From Chloroflexota bacterium (GTDB lineage: Bacteria > Chloroflexota > Anaerolineae > J102), in assembly GCA_029782215.1 (NCBI GenBank), contig JAKOVD010000024.1, positions 62,001 to 126,000 on the forward strand: a stretch of 64,000 bases of DNA, written 5' to 3'. Shown in pieces: positions 1 through 7,809 of the stretch. The notes under the pieces were generated by a model. It made no database searches. It was not told the origin of the DNA and was given only the letters and a program-made list of their open reading frames with translations. Made by a program: the position numbers and the translations under genes. Each line of letters begins with the position of its first letter. The first letter of the stretch is position 1.

Positions 1-955
1 GCCCATCCGGTCGCTCGCCCGTGTCGAGGATGCGGTTGCGAACGCTTTCTTTCAACACATCGTCAAAGACGGCGTTGACGTCGCCCGGCGTAAACTGTTC
101 ACCATACTGGGCGAGCGCTTCCTGGCGGACTACGTCGAGGGCGGCCGCGCGTTCTTCCTTCAGCATGGCGGCGGCGATGATCTGCCGCACGCGCGGGGCG
201 GCGAGGGCGGTGACGGCCTCAACCGCTTCGGCGGGGGGCAAGTAGACGGTGACTTCGCGCTTCGGCTTGCCCACCGCTGCACGCATGCGGTGCTGCAGCT
301 CGATGAAGGCCTGCAGCGCCTCGTGGCCGACCCGCATCGCCTCCAGCATCATGTATTCCGGGAGTTGGTTAGCGCCGGCTTCCACCATCAGGATGCCGTC
401 GGCAGTGCCGCCCAGGCGCAGATCGAGGAGGCTATGCTCCATCTCGGCGAAGGTGGGGTTGATGACGTAGGTGCCATCGACATAGCCGACGCGGACGGCA
501 CCGATCGGGCCATCCCAGGGGATGTCGGAGATCATCAGGGCGGTCGAAGCCGCATTGATGGCCAGGATGTCAAGGGGATTTTCCTCGTCCGCGCTCAACG
601 CCGTGCAGATGATCTGCACCTCATTGCGGAAGCCCTTGGGAAACAGGGGACGCAGCGGGCGGTCGATCAGGCGGCTGGTCAGGATGGCTTCCGTGGTCGG
701 CCTGCCCTCGCGACGATAGAAACTGCCGGGGATCTTGCCGGCCGCATAGAGGCGTTCCTCAAAGTCAACGGACAGCGGGAAGAAATCGACGCCGGGAGGG
801 GCCGACTTGGAGCCGGTGGCGGTGGCAAGCACGACCGACTCACCCAGGGTGATGGTCACGGCGCCGCCAGCCAGACGCGCCAGATCGCCGGTCTCGAAGC
901 TGATGGTCTTGCCGCCGACGGTGGTCTCAAACTTGTTCGATTGTTGGTAACTCAT
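1..955 (-). CDS. pnp: Polyribonucleotide nucleotidyltransferase (PNPase), N-terminal part
   Basis: PNPase is a phosphorolytic 3'-5' exoribonuclease involved in mRNA decay. The frame runs off the left window edge, so only about the first 318 residues are present. They cover the first RNase PH-like domain, with recognisable stretches such as GRPTTEAILTSRLIDRPLRP and DGPIGAVRVGYVDGT, and the start of the helical linker. The ATG at 955 is preceded by AAGGA about 5 nt upstream. It lies downstream of rpsO on the same strand, the order conserved in many bacteria. The intervening region carries two inverted repeats that could be processing or control hairpins. The KH and S1 domains must lie beyond the window. 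Identification is by direct reading of family motifs and is very secure. Confidence 0.95.
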   Translation of the reverse strand, partial: MSYQQSNKFETTVGGKTISFETGDLARLAGGAVTITLGESVVLATATGSKSAPPGVDFFPLSVDFEERLYAAGKIPGSFYRREGRPTTEAILTSRLIDRPLRPLFPKGFRNEVQIICTALSADEENPLDILAINAASTALMISDIPWDGPIGAVRVGYVDGTYVINPTFAEMEHSLLDLRLGGTADGILMVEAGANQLPEYMMLEAMRVGHEALQAFIELQHRMRAAVGKPKREVTVYLPPAEAVEAVTALAAPRVRQIIAAAMLKEERAAALDVVRQEALAQYGEQFTPGDVNAVFDDVLKESVRNRILDTGERPDG

Positions 956-1347
956 GGTGTCCTTGCGGTTTCCTACCGCAGGCCCGATTACGGCGGCCCC
1001 GGGGGTGGCGTGTGAGCCAGGGCGCAACAACCCGCTTTGGGGTCGTGGGCCGGGCCCGGCCACGCTGTGTGCGTCTTGACAAGGTCAGGGACTGGGAACT
1101 GCGTCGCACCAAGTGCTGAGGGTGCACCGACCACTGCGACCTTGGTGAGGTCGGGTCGGTGCGGCGCACTTTCCAATTCCTGTCCCTTGCCGCCGATGTG
1201 GGGTGGCCGCGTATCAGGCAGAAAAGAGGGGTGAAAAGAGGGTGGAGGTAGCTTGAGTGAGGTGTGGTTATCGACTAAGTGGCACAAGAAACGAGTAGAT
1301 GGACAGGGATGCGCCCATCTACTCGTCTCTAGAGCTGCGTCCTTATG
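956..1347. other. rpsO-pnp intergenic region with inverted repeats
   Basis: This 392-bp spacer separates rpsO from pnp. I see no convincing gene in it. It contains a 9-bp perfect inverted repeat (arms 1124-1132 and 1154-1162) and a 12-bp perfect one near the rpsO end (described separately). Confidence 0.6.
1291..1326 (-). terminator. Hairpin just downstream of rpsO (terminator or processing site)
   Basis: There is a perfect 12-bp inverted repeat (ACGAGTAGATGG and CCATCTACTCGT) with a 12-nt loop. It lies 22 nt past the rpsO stop, before pnp. On the minus strand it is followed by TTCTTG, a weak U-tract. It may act as a partial terminator or as an RNase processing hairpin, as known for rpsO-pnp in Escherichia coli. 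Confidence 0.6.
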
Positions 1348-1617
1348 CTACTTGCGCAGACCCAGGCGCTGAATCAGCTCCAGGTAGCGCTGGTTGTCCT
1401 TGTTCTTCAGATAGGTGAGATGGCGCCTGCGCTGGCCAACGAGTTTCAGCAACCCGCGTCGCGAGTGCTCATCATGCTTGTGGAGCTTGAGATGTTCGAC
1501 GAGCTGATTGATCCGGATCGTCAGAAGCGCCACCTGCACCTCCGGCGAACCGGTATCTTGTGAGTGAAGGTGGTATTCCTGAATGACAGCCTGCTTCTCG
1601 GCAGTGGACAGAGACAC
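1348..1617 (-). CDS. rpsO: 30S ribosomal protein S15
   Basis: S15 is a primary 16S rRNA binding protein of the small ribosomal subunit. At 89 residues it has the family length. Signature stretches include [20 protein letters not shown] and [20 protein letters not shown], and the C-terminal [12 protein letters not shown] is typical. Translation starts at a GTG; AAAGGAG lies about 10 nt upstream. A structured leader of about 100 nt precedes it, suggesting autogenous control as seen for S15 in several bacteria. The pnp gene follows on the same strand. Confidence 0.97.
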   Translation of the reverse strand: MSLSTAEKQAVIQEYHLHSQDTGSPEVQVALLTIRINQLVEHLKLHKHDEHSRRGLLKLVGQRRRHLTYLKNKDNQRYLELIQRLGLRK

Positions 1618-1659
1618 GTACTACTTTCTCCTTTGCGGTAGCCGGGGTAACGCTGTGGG

Positions 1660-1719
1660 ACTGGCGTGTACCTCAGCCGAAATGGGTGGTTCCCTGGACG
1701 GGATGCCTTGTACGCCAGT
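1660..1719 (-). promoter_or_regulatory. Putative structured rpsO leader (S15 autoregulatory element candidate)
   Basis: On the minus strand the arms ACTGGCGTAC (1719-1710) and GTAC-ACGCCAGT (1671-1660) pair with a 2-nt bulge and enclose about 38 nt. The structure begins exactly where transcription from the predicted promoter would start. S15 mRNA leaders are known regulatory sites in other phyla. Its role here is inferred. Confidence 0.4.
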
Positions 1720-1724
1720 CAGTT

Positions 1725-1754
1725 AGCATACCACCTGCAGGTCTTTTTCGCCAA
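1725..1754 (-). promoter_or_regulatory. Candidate rpsO promoter
   Basis: On the minus strand, TTGGCG (1754-1749) and TATGCT (1730-1725) are separated by 18 nt. The predicted transcription start near 1718 gives a leader of about 100 nt ahead of the rpsO GTG. Confidence 0.45.
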
Positions 1755-1886
1755 ATTCGCGCCGGATGGGGCTTTCCCATAGCCAATCACGGCGGTCGCT
1801 GGGGGCAGCAAGCGGCAAGCACGAACCATGCCACTTTCTCGAAGATGTGCCATAATAGAGAACAATATGGCACGGAGGTTCAAATC

Positions 1887-2153
1887 ATGACCGAGAACTC
1901 ACCGATGATTGAAGTACAAGTAGGCCCACAAGGACGGGTCGTCATTCCAGCCCCTCTTCGTCAAGCGTGGCAAATCAAACCCGGAGAAACCCTCGTAGCA
2001 CATCTGGAGGCCGACCGGCTGATCCTGGAGAGACCTTCTCACATCGTCCAGCGTCTCAAGGATCGTTTTGCAGGCCTGCATGGCCAACCCAGCCTTGCCG
2101 AAGAGCTCATTGCCGAACGTCGCCGCGAAGCCCAGAAGGAGAATGCGTCGTGA
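1887..2153 (+). CDS. AbrB/MazE/SpoVT-family antitoxin
   Basis: This is an 88-residue swapped-hairpin DNA-binding protein and probably the antitoxin of the PIN toxin that follows. The N-terminal half reads VGPQGRVVIPAPLRQAW, then IKPGETLVAHLEADRLILE, a typical AbrB fold. The C-terminal helical tail (about residues 50-88, ending RREAQKENAS) would bind the toxin. The ATG was chosen because GGAGG lies 8 nt upstream. A longer upstream frame exists but has no supporting signal. Its TGA stop overlaps the toxin GTG by 4 nt, indicating translational coupling. A -10-like CATAAT lies near 1851. Such pairs usually repress their own promoter. Confidence 0.85.
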   Translation: MTENSPMIEVQVGPQGRVVIPAPLRQAWQIKPGETLVAHLEADRLILERPSHIVQRLKDRFAGLHGQPSLAEELIAERRREAQKENAS

Positions 2154-2536
2154 AAGCCGTCCTGGATGCATCAGCCCTGCTGGCGTGGCTGCAGGACGAG
2201 ACAGGCGCCGAGATCATTGAAGCAGTACTGGTCGATGGCGCCATCTCAAGCGTGAACTGGTCAGAGGTCGTGCAGAAATCCCTGGCGCACGGTGTGGATG
2301 TGAGCGGGCTGCGCGTAGACATGGAAGCGCTGGGCTTGATCATTCTACCCTTCGACGGCGATGACGCGGAGCAGACAGCCCTGTTGTGGCCGGGCGATCG
2401 AGCCCTGTCATTGGCCGATCGCGCCTGTCTGGCGCTGGGACTGCGGCACGGTGCGCCCGTGTTTACAGCGGACCGGATGTGGCTACAGAGTGCATCGGGT
2501 GCAGACGTACGCCTGATTCGCCGCCAGGATACCTGA
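2150..2536 (+). CDS. vapC: PIN-domain toxin, VapC family
   Basis: This is a 128-residue PIN-domain ribonuclease, probably the toxin of a type II pair. The N-terminus MKAVLDASALLAWLQDE places the first acidic ligand at Asp6. Later acidic positions lie in NWSEVVQK, SLADRACLALGL and VFTADRMW, the spacing expected for a PIN active site. The start is the GTG inside the GTGA overlap with the antitoxin gene. VapC enzymes usually cut tRNA or rRNA, but the target here cannot be read from sequence. Confidence 0.85.
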   Translation: MKAVLDASALLAWLQDETGAEIIEAVLVDGAISSVNWSEVVQKSLAHGVDVSGLRVDMEALGLIILPFDGDDAEQTALLWPGDRALSLADRACLALGLRHGAPVFTADRMWLQSASGADVRLIRRQDT

Positions 2537-2585
2537 TCCTCTCGTCAGCGCTGGAACACCATGCCTGGGCTTCCAGGGCTCCTGG

Positions 2586-3818
2586 CTACCGGAGAAACAA
2601 CGCTACCGCCGTCACAAAATAGGTTTGCGGGGCGACATCCACGGGCGTGACCTCGTGCAGGCGAAACCCTGCACGCTGCAGGTCCTGCAGGTCGCGCGCC
2701 AGCCAGGCGGGGCTGTGGGCCACGTAGACCAGGCGCCGCACGCCTAGCAGTGATAGAGCGTCCGCCACCTGGGCCGCCATCCCCTCCCCCGGCGGCGTCA
2801 TCACGGCCAACGTGTATTCCTCTGGCAGATGCGCCAGCACCTCCGCGGGCGTGCCTTCGTGCAGGGTCACATTCGCCATCCTCTCGCAGTTGGCCGCACA
2901 GTCCTCGACGGCAAGAGGATGTTCCTCGATGCCCGTTGCCCTCTCCACCCTGCTGGCCAGATCGGCAAGAACCAGGCCATTCCCGCACCACAGGTCAAGC
3001 AGGCCGGAGGCGCTGTCGGGCGCCAGGTAGTCCGCCACGATCGCCATGATCGCTTCGGTAGCGTCCAGGTTGATCGGACGTCGCGTGCCTGCGCTCCAGC
3101 GCAAGCGATGCCCGCGCAGCGTGGTGTGGAAGAATGGTTCGCCAATCAACGCCTGCACAGACCCGGAGCCTGTTTCCAGGGCAATGGAGACGGGAACGTC
3201 GACCTCGATCTCGGGCAGTTCGTTCCCCGCCGTACGCAGGGTCACCAGCCGCTGTTCTTCGCTGCGGCCCACGCTGAAATCGACGCTGCGCAGTCCCTCC
3301 CATTCCGCATTAAACTCCTCATACAGGGCAGCGAGGCCGGGATGGAGCACAGGACAGCGGTCGATGGGATGGACGCCCGGCCGGTGTTGGCGCCGCTGGC
3401 CAAGCGGGCCATCCCCCGACGGCAGGAAAACCGCCTGCGTACGATAGGCCCACTCCGGCCCGGCGCCCACAGTGGCCTGGACGCGAGGGCTGCGGGCTTT
3501 TCCCAGCCGCTCCAACTGGTCGCTCACGATCTGTCGCTTGTACTCGCGCTGGGCTGCCAACGTCATGTGCTGCCATTGGCAGCTGCCGCAGCGTCCCAGC
3601 CCAAAATGAGGGCAGGGCGGCTCCACGCGCTGCGGGTGCGGCGACAGCACCTGGCGCAGCTCGCCGCGTGCCCATCGCTCATGTTCTTCGACCAGGTCGA
3701 TGCGCACGGTCTCGCCCGGCAGCGCATAGGCGACGAACACCGTGCGCGGGCCCAGCTTGCCCATCGCCTCCCCACCATGAGCGATGCCGGTCATCTTCAT
3801 TTCCGCGGTCTTTGCCAT
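2586..3818 (-). CDS. TrmA/RlmD-family RNA methyltransferase-like protein lacking catalytic residues
   Basis: This 410-residue protein resembles the RNA (uracil-5)-methyltransferases RlmD/TrmA. An N-terminal TRAM-like region (TGIAHGGEAMGKLG) is followed by an Fe-S type Cys set (PPCPHFGLGRCGSCQWQHM, plus DRCPVLHP further on). The C-terminal Rossmann region has a motif I-like LLDLWCGNGLVLADLA. The catalytic motifs are altered. Where the family has SCNP with the nucleophilic Cys, this protein has AHSPAWLARD. The DPPR motif reads TPPGEG. The C-terminal HVE base region reads YFVTAV. It may be a non-catalytic RNA binder or have changed chemistry. The ATG at 3818 lies 7 nt after a TATAAT, suggesting a leaderless message. 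An in-frame ATG at 3827 overlaps that -10 box. Confidence 0.75.
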   Translation of the reverse strand: MAKTAEMKMTGIAHGGEAMGKLGPRTVFVAYALPGETVRIDLVEEHERWARGELRQVLSPHPQRVEPPCPHFGLGRCGSCQWQHMTLAAQREYKRQIVSDQLERLGKARSPRVQATVGAGPEWAYRTQAVFLPSGDGPLGQRRQHRPGVHPIDRCPVLHPGLAALYEEFNAEWEGLRSVDFSVGRSEEQRLVTLRTAGNELPEIEVDVPVSIALETGSGSVQALIGEPFFHTTLRGHRLRWSAGTRRPINLDATEAIMAIVADYLAPDSASGLLDLWCGNGLVLADLASRVERATGIEEHPLAVEDCAANCERMANVTLHEGTPAEVLAHLPEEYTLAVMTPPGEGMAAQVADALSLLGVRRLVYVAHSPAWLARDLQDLQRAGFRLHEVTPVDVAPQTYFVTAVALFLR

Positions 3819-3825
3819 GTCCGCC

Positions 3826-3831
3826 ATTATA
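3826..3831 (-). promoter_or_regulatory. -10 box placing the TrmA-like gene on a leaderless transcript
   Basis: A perfect TATAAT on the minus strand is followed by 7 nt (GGCGGAC) and then the ATG at 3818. The expected transcription start coincides with the A of the start codon. No good -35 is visible. Confidence 0.5.
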
Positions 3832-3837
3832 GAGCGA

Positions 3838-3864
3838 ATGGCCGGCGTTGTCAGCGCCGGCCAT
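3838..3864 (-). terminator. Hairpin after glutamate dehydrogenase gene
   Basis: A 10-bp perfect inverted repeat (ATGGCCGGCG and CGCCGGCCAT) lies about 50 nt past the gdh stop. It has no clear U-tract, so it is a possible terminator. It also sits directly upstream of the TrmA-like -10 box. Confidence 0.45.
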
Positions 3865-3913
3865 TCACGGGAATCCATCTAGCGGATAGAAAGTACCTAC
3901 CCGGACCGTCTTC

Positions 3914-5200
3914 TTACGGGTAGATGCCGCGCAGCATGGTGGCCCTTGCCACGCGATCGATGGACAAGATATAGGCGGCGATGCGGTTGTTCACCTTCTT
4001 CTGTTCGGCGATGTTGATGACCTCGTCGAAAGCCCTATTCATAACTTGCTCCAGTCTCTTGTTCACCTCCTCCTCATCCCAGAACAAGAACTGGAGATCC
4101 TGAACCCATTCGAAGTAGGACACAGTGACGCCGCCCGCATTGGCAAGAATGTCGGGAATGACGAAGATGCCTTTATCATGAAAGACAGCGTCCGCCTCAG
4201 GCTCTGTGGGACCGTTAGCAGCTTCGCCAACAATGCGCGCCCTGACGCGATCGGCGTTGTACCTGGTGAGCTGCTTCTCCAGGGCCGCGGGCACGAGAAC
4301 ATCGCAGGGCAGTTCGAGAAGTTCGGCGTTCGTAACCTTGTCCGTGCCTTCGAAGCCCACCACCGATCCAGTCTCGTGCTTCCAGCGCAAGACTGCATCT
4401 GGGTCAAAACCTTTGGGATTGTAGATGCCCCCTTTGCTGTCGCTGACTGCCACGATCGTGGCGCCGTCAGCATGAAGCAGGCGAGCGGCGATGTTGCCGG
4501 CATTGCCGTAGCCCTGCACCGCCACGGTTGCCTCGGCGAGGTTCAACCCCAATCTCTTTGCCGCGCGACGGATGGTAAACTGGCAGCCGCGAGCGGTCGC
4601 CTCATTACGTCCCACTGAGCCGCCCAAATCCAGAGGCTTTCCGGTGACTACAGCAGGAACTGTGTAGCCTGTTCCCATGCTGTAGGTATCCATGAACCAT
4701 GCCATGGTCTGGGCATTGGTGTTGACATCAGGGGCTGGGATATCACTCTCCGGACCAATGATGATGCTGATTTCAGATGTGTAGCGCCGCGTCAGGCGCT
4801 CGACTTCGTGGATGCTCATCTGTTTGGGATCGCAGATCACCCCGCCCTTTGCACCACCATACGGAATCCCCACGACGGCGGTTTTCCAGGCCATCCACAT
4901 GGCCAGTGCCTTGACCTCGTCCAGGGTTACGCCGGGATGAAAGCGGATCCCCCCTTTAGCAGGACCCCGCACCGTCGAGTGCTGGACGCGGTAGCCGGTG
5001 AACATCTGGATATCACCGCTGTCCATACGCACAGGGAAGTTCACCGTCAATTCCCGCTCAGGAACCCGTAACTTGGCCATGATCCCCTTCGGATACTGCG
5101 GCAGATACTCGGCTGCCATGTCAAACTGCCGCTGCGCAATGGTAAACGCCGAATCGCCCACTTCAACCTGCGGCCTGGCAACGACGACTTCGTTTGGCAT
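3914..5200 (-). CDS. gdhA: Glu/Leu/Phe/Val dehydrogenase (glutamate dehydrogenase)
   Basis: This is a 428-residue cytosolic NAD(P)-dependent dehydrogenase that interconverts glutamate with 2-oxoglutarate and ammonia. The substrate domain contains GPAKGGIRFHP and MAWKTAVVGIPYGGAKGGV with the catalytic Lys region. The nucleotide-binding domain contains VAVQGYGNAGNIAARLL. The length fits hexameric GDH. The ATG at 5200 was chosen because AAAGGAGAGG lies just upstream and the protein begins MPNEVVVARPQVEVGDSAF. Upstream on its strand, TTGTGA-17-TATCAT around 5285-5315 is a plausible promoter. Cofactor and amino-acid preference are not readable with certainty. Confidence 0.93.
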   Translation of the reverse strand: MPNEVVVARPQVEVGDSAFTIAQRQFDMAAEYLPQYPKGIMAKLRVPERELTVNFPVRMDSGDIQMFTGYRVQHSTVRGPAKGGIRFHPGVTLDEVKALAMWMAWKTAVVGIPYGGAKGGVICDPKQMSIHEVERLTRRYTSEISIIIGPESDIPAPDVNTNAQTMAWFMDTYSMGTGYTVPAVVTGKPLDLGGSVGRNEATARGCQFTIRRAAKRLGLNLAEATVAVQGYGNAGNIAARLLHADGATIVAVSDSKGGIYNPKGFDPDAVLRWKHETGSVVGFEGTDKVTNAELLELPCDVLVPAALEKQLTRYNADRVRARIVGEAANGPTEPEADAVFHDKGIFVIPDILANAGGVTVSYFEWVQDLQFLFWDEEEVNKRLEQVMNRAFDEVINIAEQKKVNNRIAAYILSIDRVARATMLRGIYP

Positions 5201-5403
5201 AAGACCTCTCCTTTGAAGGCAAATGCACTGTCGGGTTCTGAAACTGTGATGGGTCTGTGTGCAGGCGTCTGGCCCCACACACCATTATGATAGCAAAACC
5301 CCACTGCGGTCACAATGCCGGAGATCATATTGCACCTCACTTGCGCGCCCCTGCTTCCGGGCGCCTGCGCTTCACCGGCCCGGCGCCACCAGCCCCGAAT
5401 TTC

Positions 5404-5419
5404 TATGAAGAACTTGATA
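5404..5419 (+). promoter_or_regulatory. Operator-like palindrome, copy A
   Basis: TATGAA and TTGATA flank a 4-nt spacer, one mismatch from a perfect palindrome. It ends 4 nt before the -35 box and is centred about 47.5 bp upstream of the predicted transcription start. The same element lies at 11664-11681 and 29049-29072. Confidence 0.65.
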
Positions 5420-5423
5420 ATAA

Positions 5424-5452
5424 TTGACAGGCAGCCCGCATCATGCTAGAAT
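5424..5452 (+). promoter_or_regulatory. Sigma70-type promoter of the SufR-like regulator gene
   Basis: TTGACA (5424-5429) and TAGAAT (5447-5452) are separated by exactly 17 nt. Predicted transcription starts near 5459, leaving a leader of about 47 nt with GAGG before the GTG at 5506. Confidence 0.85.
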
Positions 5453-5505
5453 CCCCCCCGCTGGTAGTTTACCCACATCTGCGTCCCTGCTGAGGTTCAC
5501 GAACG

Positions 5506-6189
5506 GTGCATCCGGTTCGGCGAGCTATTCTCGAAATCCTCAAACGCGAAGACCAGGCCACCGTCAACGATCTGGCCGAACGGCTGGAGATGGCGCCGGT
5601 CTCCGTGCGCCATCATCTGGACTTGCTCATCGGCGACAGCCTGGTGGAATCACCGCGCGTCCTGCGCAGTTCGACAGCCGGACGCCCACAGCAGGTCTAT
5701 ACCCTCACGCCTGAAGCCGACGCCTATTTCCCCAACAGCTACCGGCAGTTAGCTCGCGGCAGTCTTGCCGCCCTCAGGCGCATGCTTCCCCCCGGAGAAC
5801 TGCTCGCCGTCATGCGCGCCATGGCCCATGACACGGCTGCTGCCGCTGCCGCCACGCTTGCCGACCTGCCCCCCGATCAGCGTTTGCACCGGGCGGCAGG
5901 TGTCCTGAATGAACTGGGGTACATGGCGGGATACGAAGAGGAAGCGGGCAGTATCGTTCTCAACACCTGCAACTGCCCTTACAGCGATCTTGCGCCCGAA
6001 CACCCTGAGCTGTGCCAGATGGACCTGGCGCTGGTGATGGAATTGACCGGGCTGGAACCGGAACGCGTCCACCATATCACGGACGGCGACAGTCGCTGCT
6101 CCTACCGGTTCTATCTCCAAAACGGGCATCGCAGCCGGGCCTCGCTTCCGCTCTTGGACGCCAGCGCCGGGAGTGCCTGGAATGGCTGA
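5506..6189 (+). CDS. SufR-like helix-turn-helix transcriptional regulator with Fe-S Cys motif
   Basis: This 227-residue regulator has an N-terminal winged helix (about residues 1-75, with VNDLAERLEMAPVSVRHHLD and SSTAGRPQQVYTLT). Its C-terminal half carries four Cys in a SufR-like arrangement: NTCNCPYSDLA (about 154 and 156), PELCQMDLALVMELTG (about 170) and DGDSRCSYRF (about 197). In SufR these Cys hold an Fe-S cluster that senses cluster supply and controls suf genes. The GTG start has GAGG upstream and a strong palindrome-bearing promoter. The next genes are moaA, an IscA-type carrier and an Nfu protein, all Fe-S linked. It could also be a regulator of another signal within the ArsR/DeoR-like group. 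Confidence 0.8.
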   Translation: MHPVRRAILEILKREDQATVNDLAERLEMAPVSVRHHLDLLIGDSLVESPRVLRSSTAGRPQQVYTLTPEADAYFPNSYRQLARGSLAALRRMLPPGELLAVMRAMAHDTAAAAAATLADLPPDQRLHRAAGVLNELGYMAGYEEEAGSIVLNTCNCPYSDLAPEHPELCQMDLALVMELTGLEPERVHHITDGDSRCSYRFYLQNGHRSRASLPLLDASAGSAWNG

Positions 6190-7234
6190 CATCTCCTTGA
6201 TGGATAGTGCAGAAGACAATCTGCGCCAATCCCGGTCCGAGCCGGCGCCTGAGGCCCTGATCGACCAGTTTGGCCGCCGGCTGAATTACCTGCGCATCTC
6301 GCTGACCGATGCCTGCAATCTCCGCTGTGTCTACTGCATGCCGGAGAGCATGACTTTCCGGCCGCGACAAGAGCTCATGACTGACAATGAGCTCTCTACA
6401 ATCGTACGCGCAATGGCTGAGTTGGGCGTCGACAAGATCCGCCTCACCGGCGGCGAGCCCACGGTCAGACCCAACCTGGTCGAAATCGTGCGCTTCATCG
6501 CCCAGCAGCAGGGTGTGCGCATCGTGGCCATGACCACCAATGGCATTCTGCTGCCGCAACTGGCCGAGCCGCTGGCGCGGGCGGGACTGAACCGGATGAA
6601 CGTGTCGATTGATACGCTCGATCCTGCCAAGTTCAAGCGCATCACCCGCTGGGGGCGGCTCGACACCGTCTGGGCCGGGCTGGAAGCAGCAGAGGCGGCG
6701 GACCTGCGCCCGATCAAGATCAACGTGGTCGTCACCCGCGGGTTCAACGACGAAGAAGTGGTCGATCTGGCACGGTTGACGTTGGAGCGCGACTGGGAGG
6801 TCCGCTTTATCGAGCTGATGCCTTTTGGCAGCGAAGCGAGCTTCGCCCAGGATGCGGTCGTTTCCTCGGCCGAAACGCGCCAGCGCATCGAGACCGCCCT
6901 GGGACCGCTTCACGAGCTGGTCGGCTATGACGGCCGCGACCCGGCCCGGCCTTATCGCCTGGCCGGCGCTCAGGGCACACTGGGATTCATCAGCACTGTC
7001 ACCGAGCCCTTCTGCGCAGGCTGCAATCGCCTTCGTTTGACCGCCGACGGCAAACTCCGTCTCTGCCTGCTGCGGGACGGCGAATTCGACGTCCTCACCC
7101 CCCTGCGCCAGGGCGCCGATCCCGAATCCTTGAAGCGCATGATCGCCGCCGCCGTTTACCACAAGCCTTGGGGGCATGGACTGCCTGATGGTGAGGTTCC
7201 CCAACTGCGCTTGATGAACCAGATCGGAGGCTGA
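6182..7234 (+). CDS. moaA: GTP 3',8-cyclase MoaA
   Basis: MoaA is the radical SAM enzyme that converts GTP to 3',8-cH2GTP, the first step of molybdenum or tungsten cofactor synthesis. At 350 residues it has the N-terminal CxxxCxxC cluster (TDACNLRCVYCMPE, Cys 45/49/52). It also has the C-terminal second cluster (EPFCAGCNRLRLTADGKLRL then C, about 277-294) and the conserved terminal Gly-Gly (MNQIGG). The ATG at 6182 lies inside the end of the regulator gene, so the two are co-transcribed. An in-frame GTG at 6173 and ATG at 6200 are alternatives. Its placement links the pathway to the Fe-S regulator and, at a distance, to the tungstate-binding protein near 41 kb. Confidence 0.93.
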   Translation: MADISLMDSAEDNLRQSRSEPAPEALIDQFGRRLNYLRISLTDACNLRCVYCMPESMTFRPRQELMTDNELSTIVRAMAELGVDKIRLTGGEPTVRPNLVEIVRFIAQQQGVRIVAMTTNGILLPQLAEPLARAGLNRMNVSIDTLDPAKFKRITRWGRLDTVWAGLEAAEAADLRPIKINVVVTRGFNDEEVVDLARLTLERDWEVRFIELMPFGSEASFAQDAVVSSAETRQRIETALGPLHELVGYDGRDPARPYRLAGAQGTLGFISTVTEPFCAGCNRLRLTADGKLRLCLLRDGEFDVLTPLRQGADPESLKRMIAAAVYHKPWGHGLPDGEVPQLRLMNQIGG

Positions 7235-7378
7235 GGGTCCCGTAACCAACCTGCCGTTTCTTGCATCTCAGTAACGGCGTTTACTTCTTTCCGTTCGTCT
7301 TCTCGTTTACAATCGTTAGGCTTTCGTTTTTGAGACTTTGTATCTCCGTCTTCAATTCCTTCCGGAGGTTTTTCTCCC

Positions 7379-7801
7379 ATGGCAACAGCTACCAATGAAC
7401 TCGACCTCGTGATGCCTGAGGTGACCACGGCCGGCGTGACCGTCACGGCTTCCGCCGCCACCAAACTGCGCGAGGTCATGGACCAGAAAGGCCTGGCCGA
7501 GACCCATGGTCTGCGCGTGTTCGTCCAGGGCGGCGGCTGCGGCGGCATGAAATATGGCATGACGTTCGACAACAACCCGCGCTCGGATGATGAGGTCTAT
7601 GTCCAGCACGGTCTGCGGGTCTACGTCGATCCGATCAGCCTTTTCTATATCAACGGCGCCAGCATTGACTGGGTGGACAGCCTGATGGGCGGCGGCTTCA
7701 GCATCGAGAATCCGAACGCCGTCAGTTCCTGCGGCTGCGGAAGCTCCTTCCGCACCTCTCAAAGCCACACCGGCGAAGAAATGCCCCCATCCTGCCACTG
7801 A
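7379..7801 (+). CDS. IscA/HesB/ErpA-family iron-sulfur carrier
   Basis: This 140-residue A-type carrier delivers Fe-S clusters to client enzymes. Residues from about 19 onward match the family: TVTASAATKLREVM, then the first Cys region QGGGCGGMKYGMTFD, and the C-terminal SSCGCGSSF with the two conserved Cys. There is a non-conserved N-terminal extension of about 18 residues and a short C-terminal tail. The ATG at 7379 follows a clear GGAGG. The neighbours (regulator, MoaA, Nfu) fit an Fe-S assembly and use neighbourhood. Whether it corresponds to IscA, SufA or ErpA cannot be told. Confidence 0.9.
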   Translation: MATATNELDLVMPEVTTAGVTVTASAATKLREVMDQKGLAETHGLRVFVQGGGCGGMKYGMTFDNNPRSDDEVYVQHGLRVYVDPISLFYINGASIDWVDSLMGGGFSIENPNAVSSCGCGSSFRTSQSHTGEEMPPSCH

Positions 7802-7809
7802 GGCATGAC

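Larger units (their letters stand above)
5201..5505. other. Divergent promoter region between gdh and the SufR-like regulator
   Basis: This 305-bp spacer holds the gdh promoter region on the minus strand. On the plus strand it holds the palindrome and strong promoter of the SufR-like gene, described separately. No gene is seen. Confidence 0.6.
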
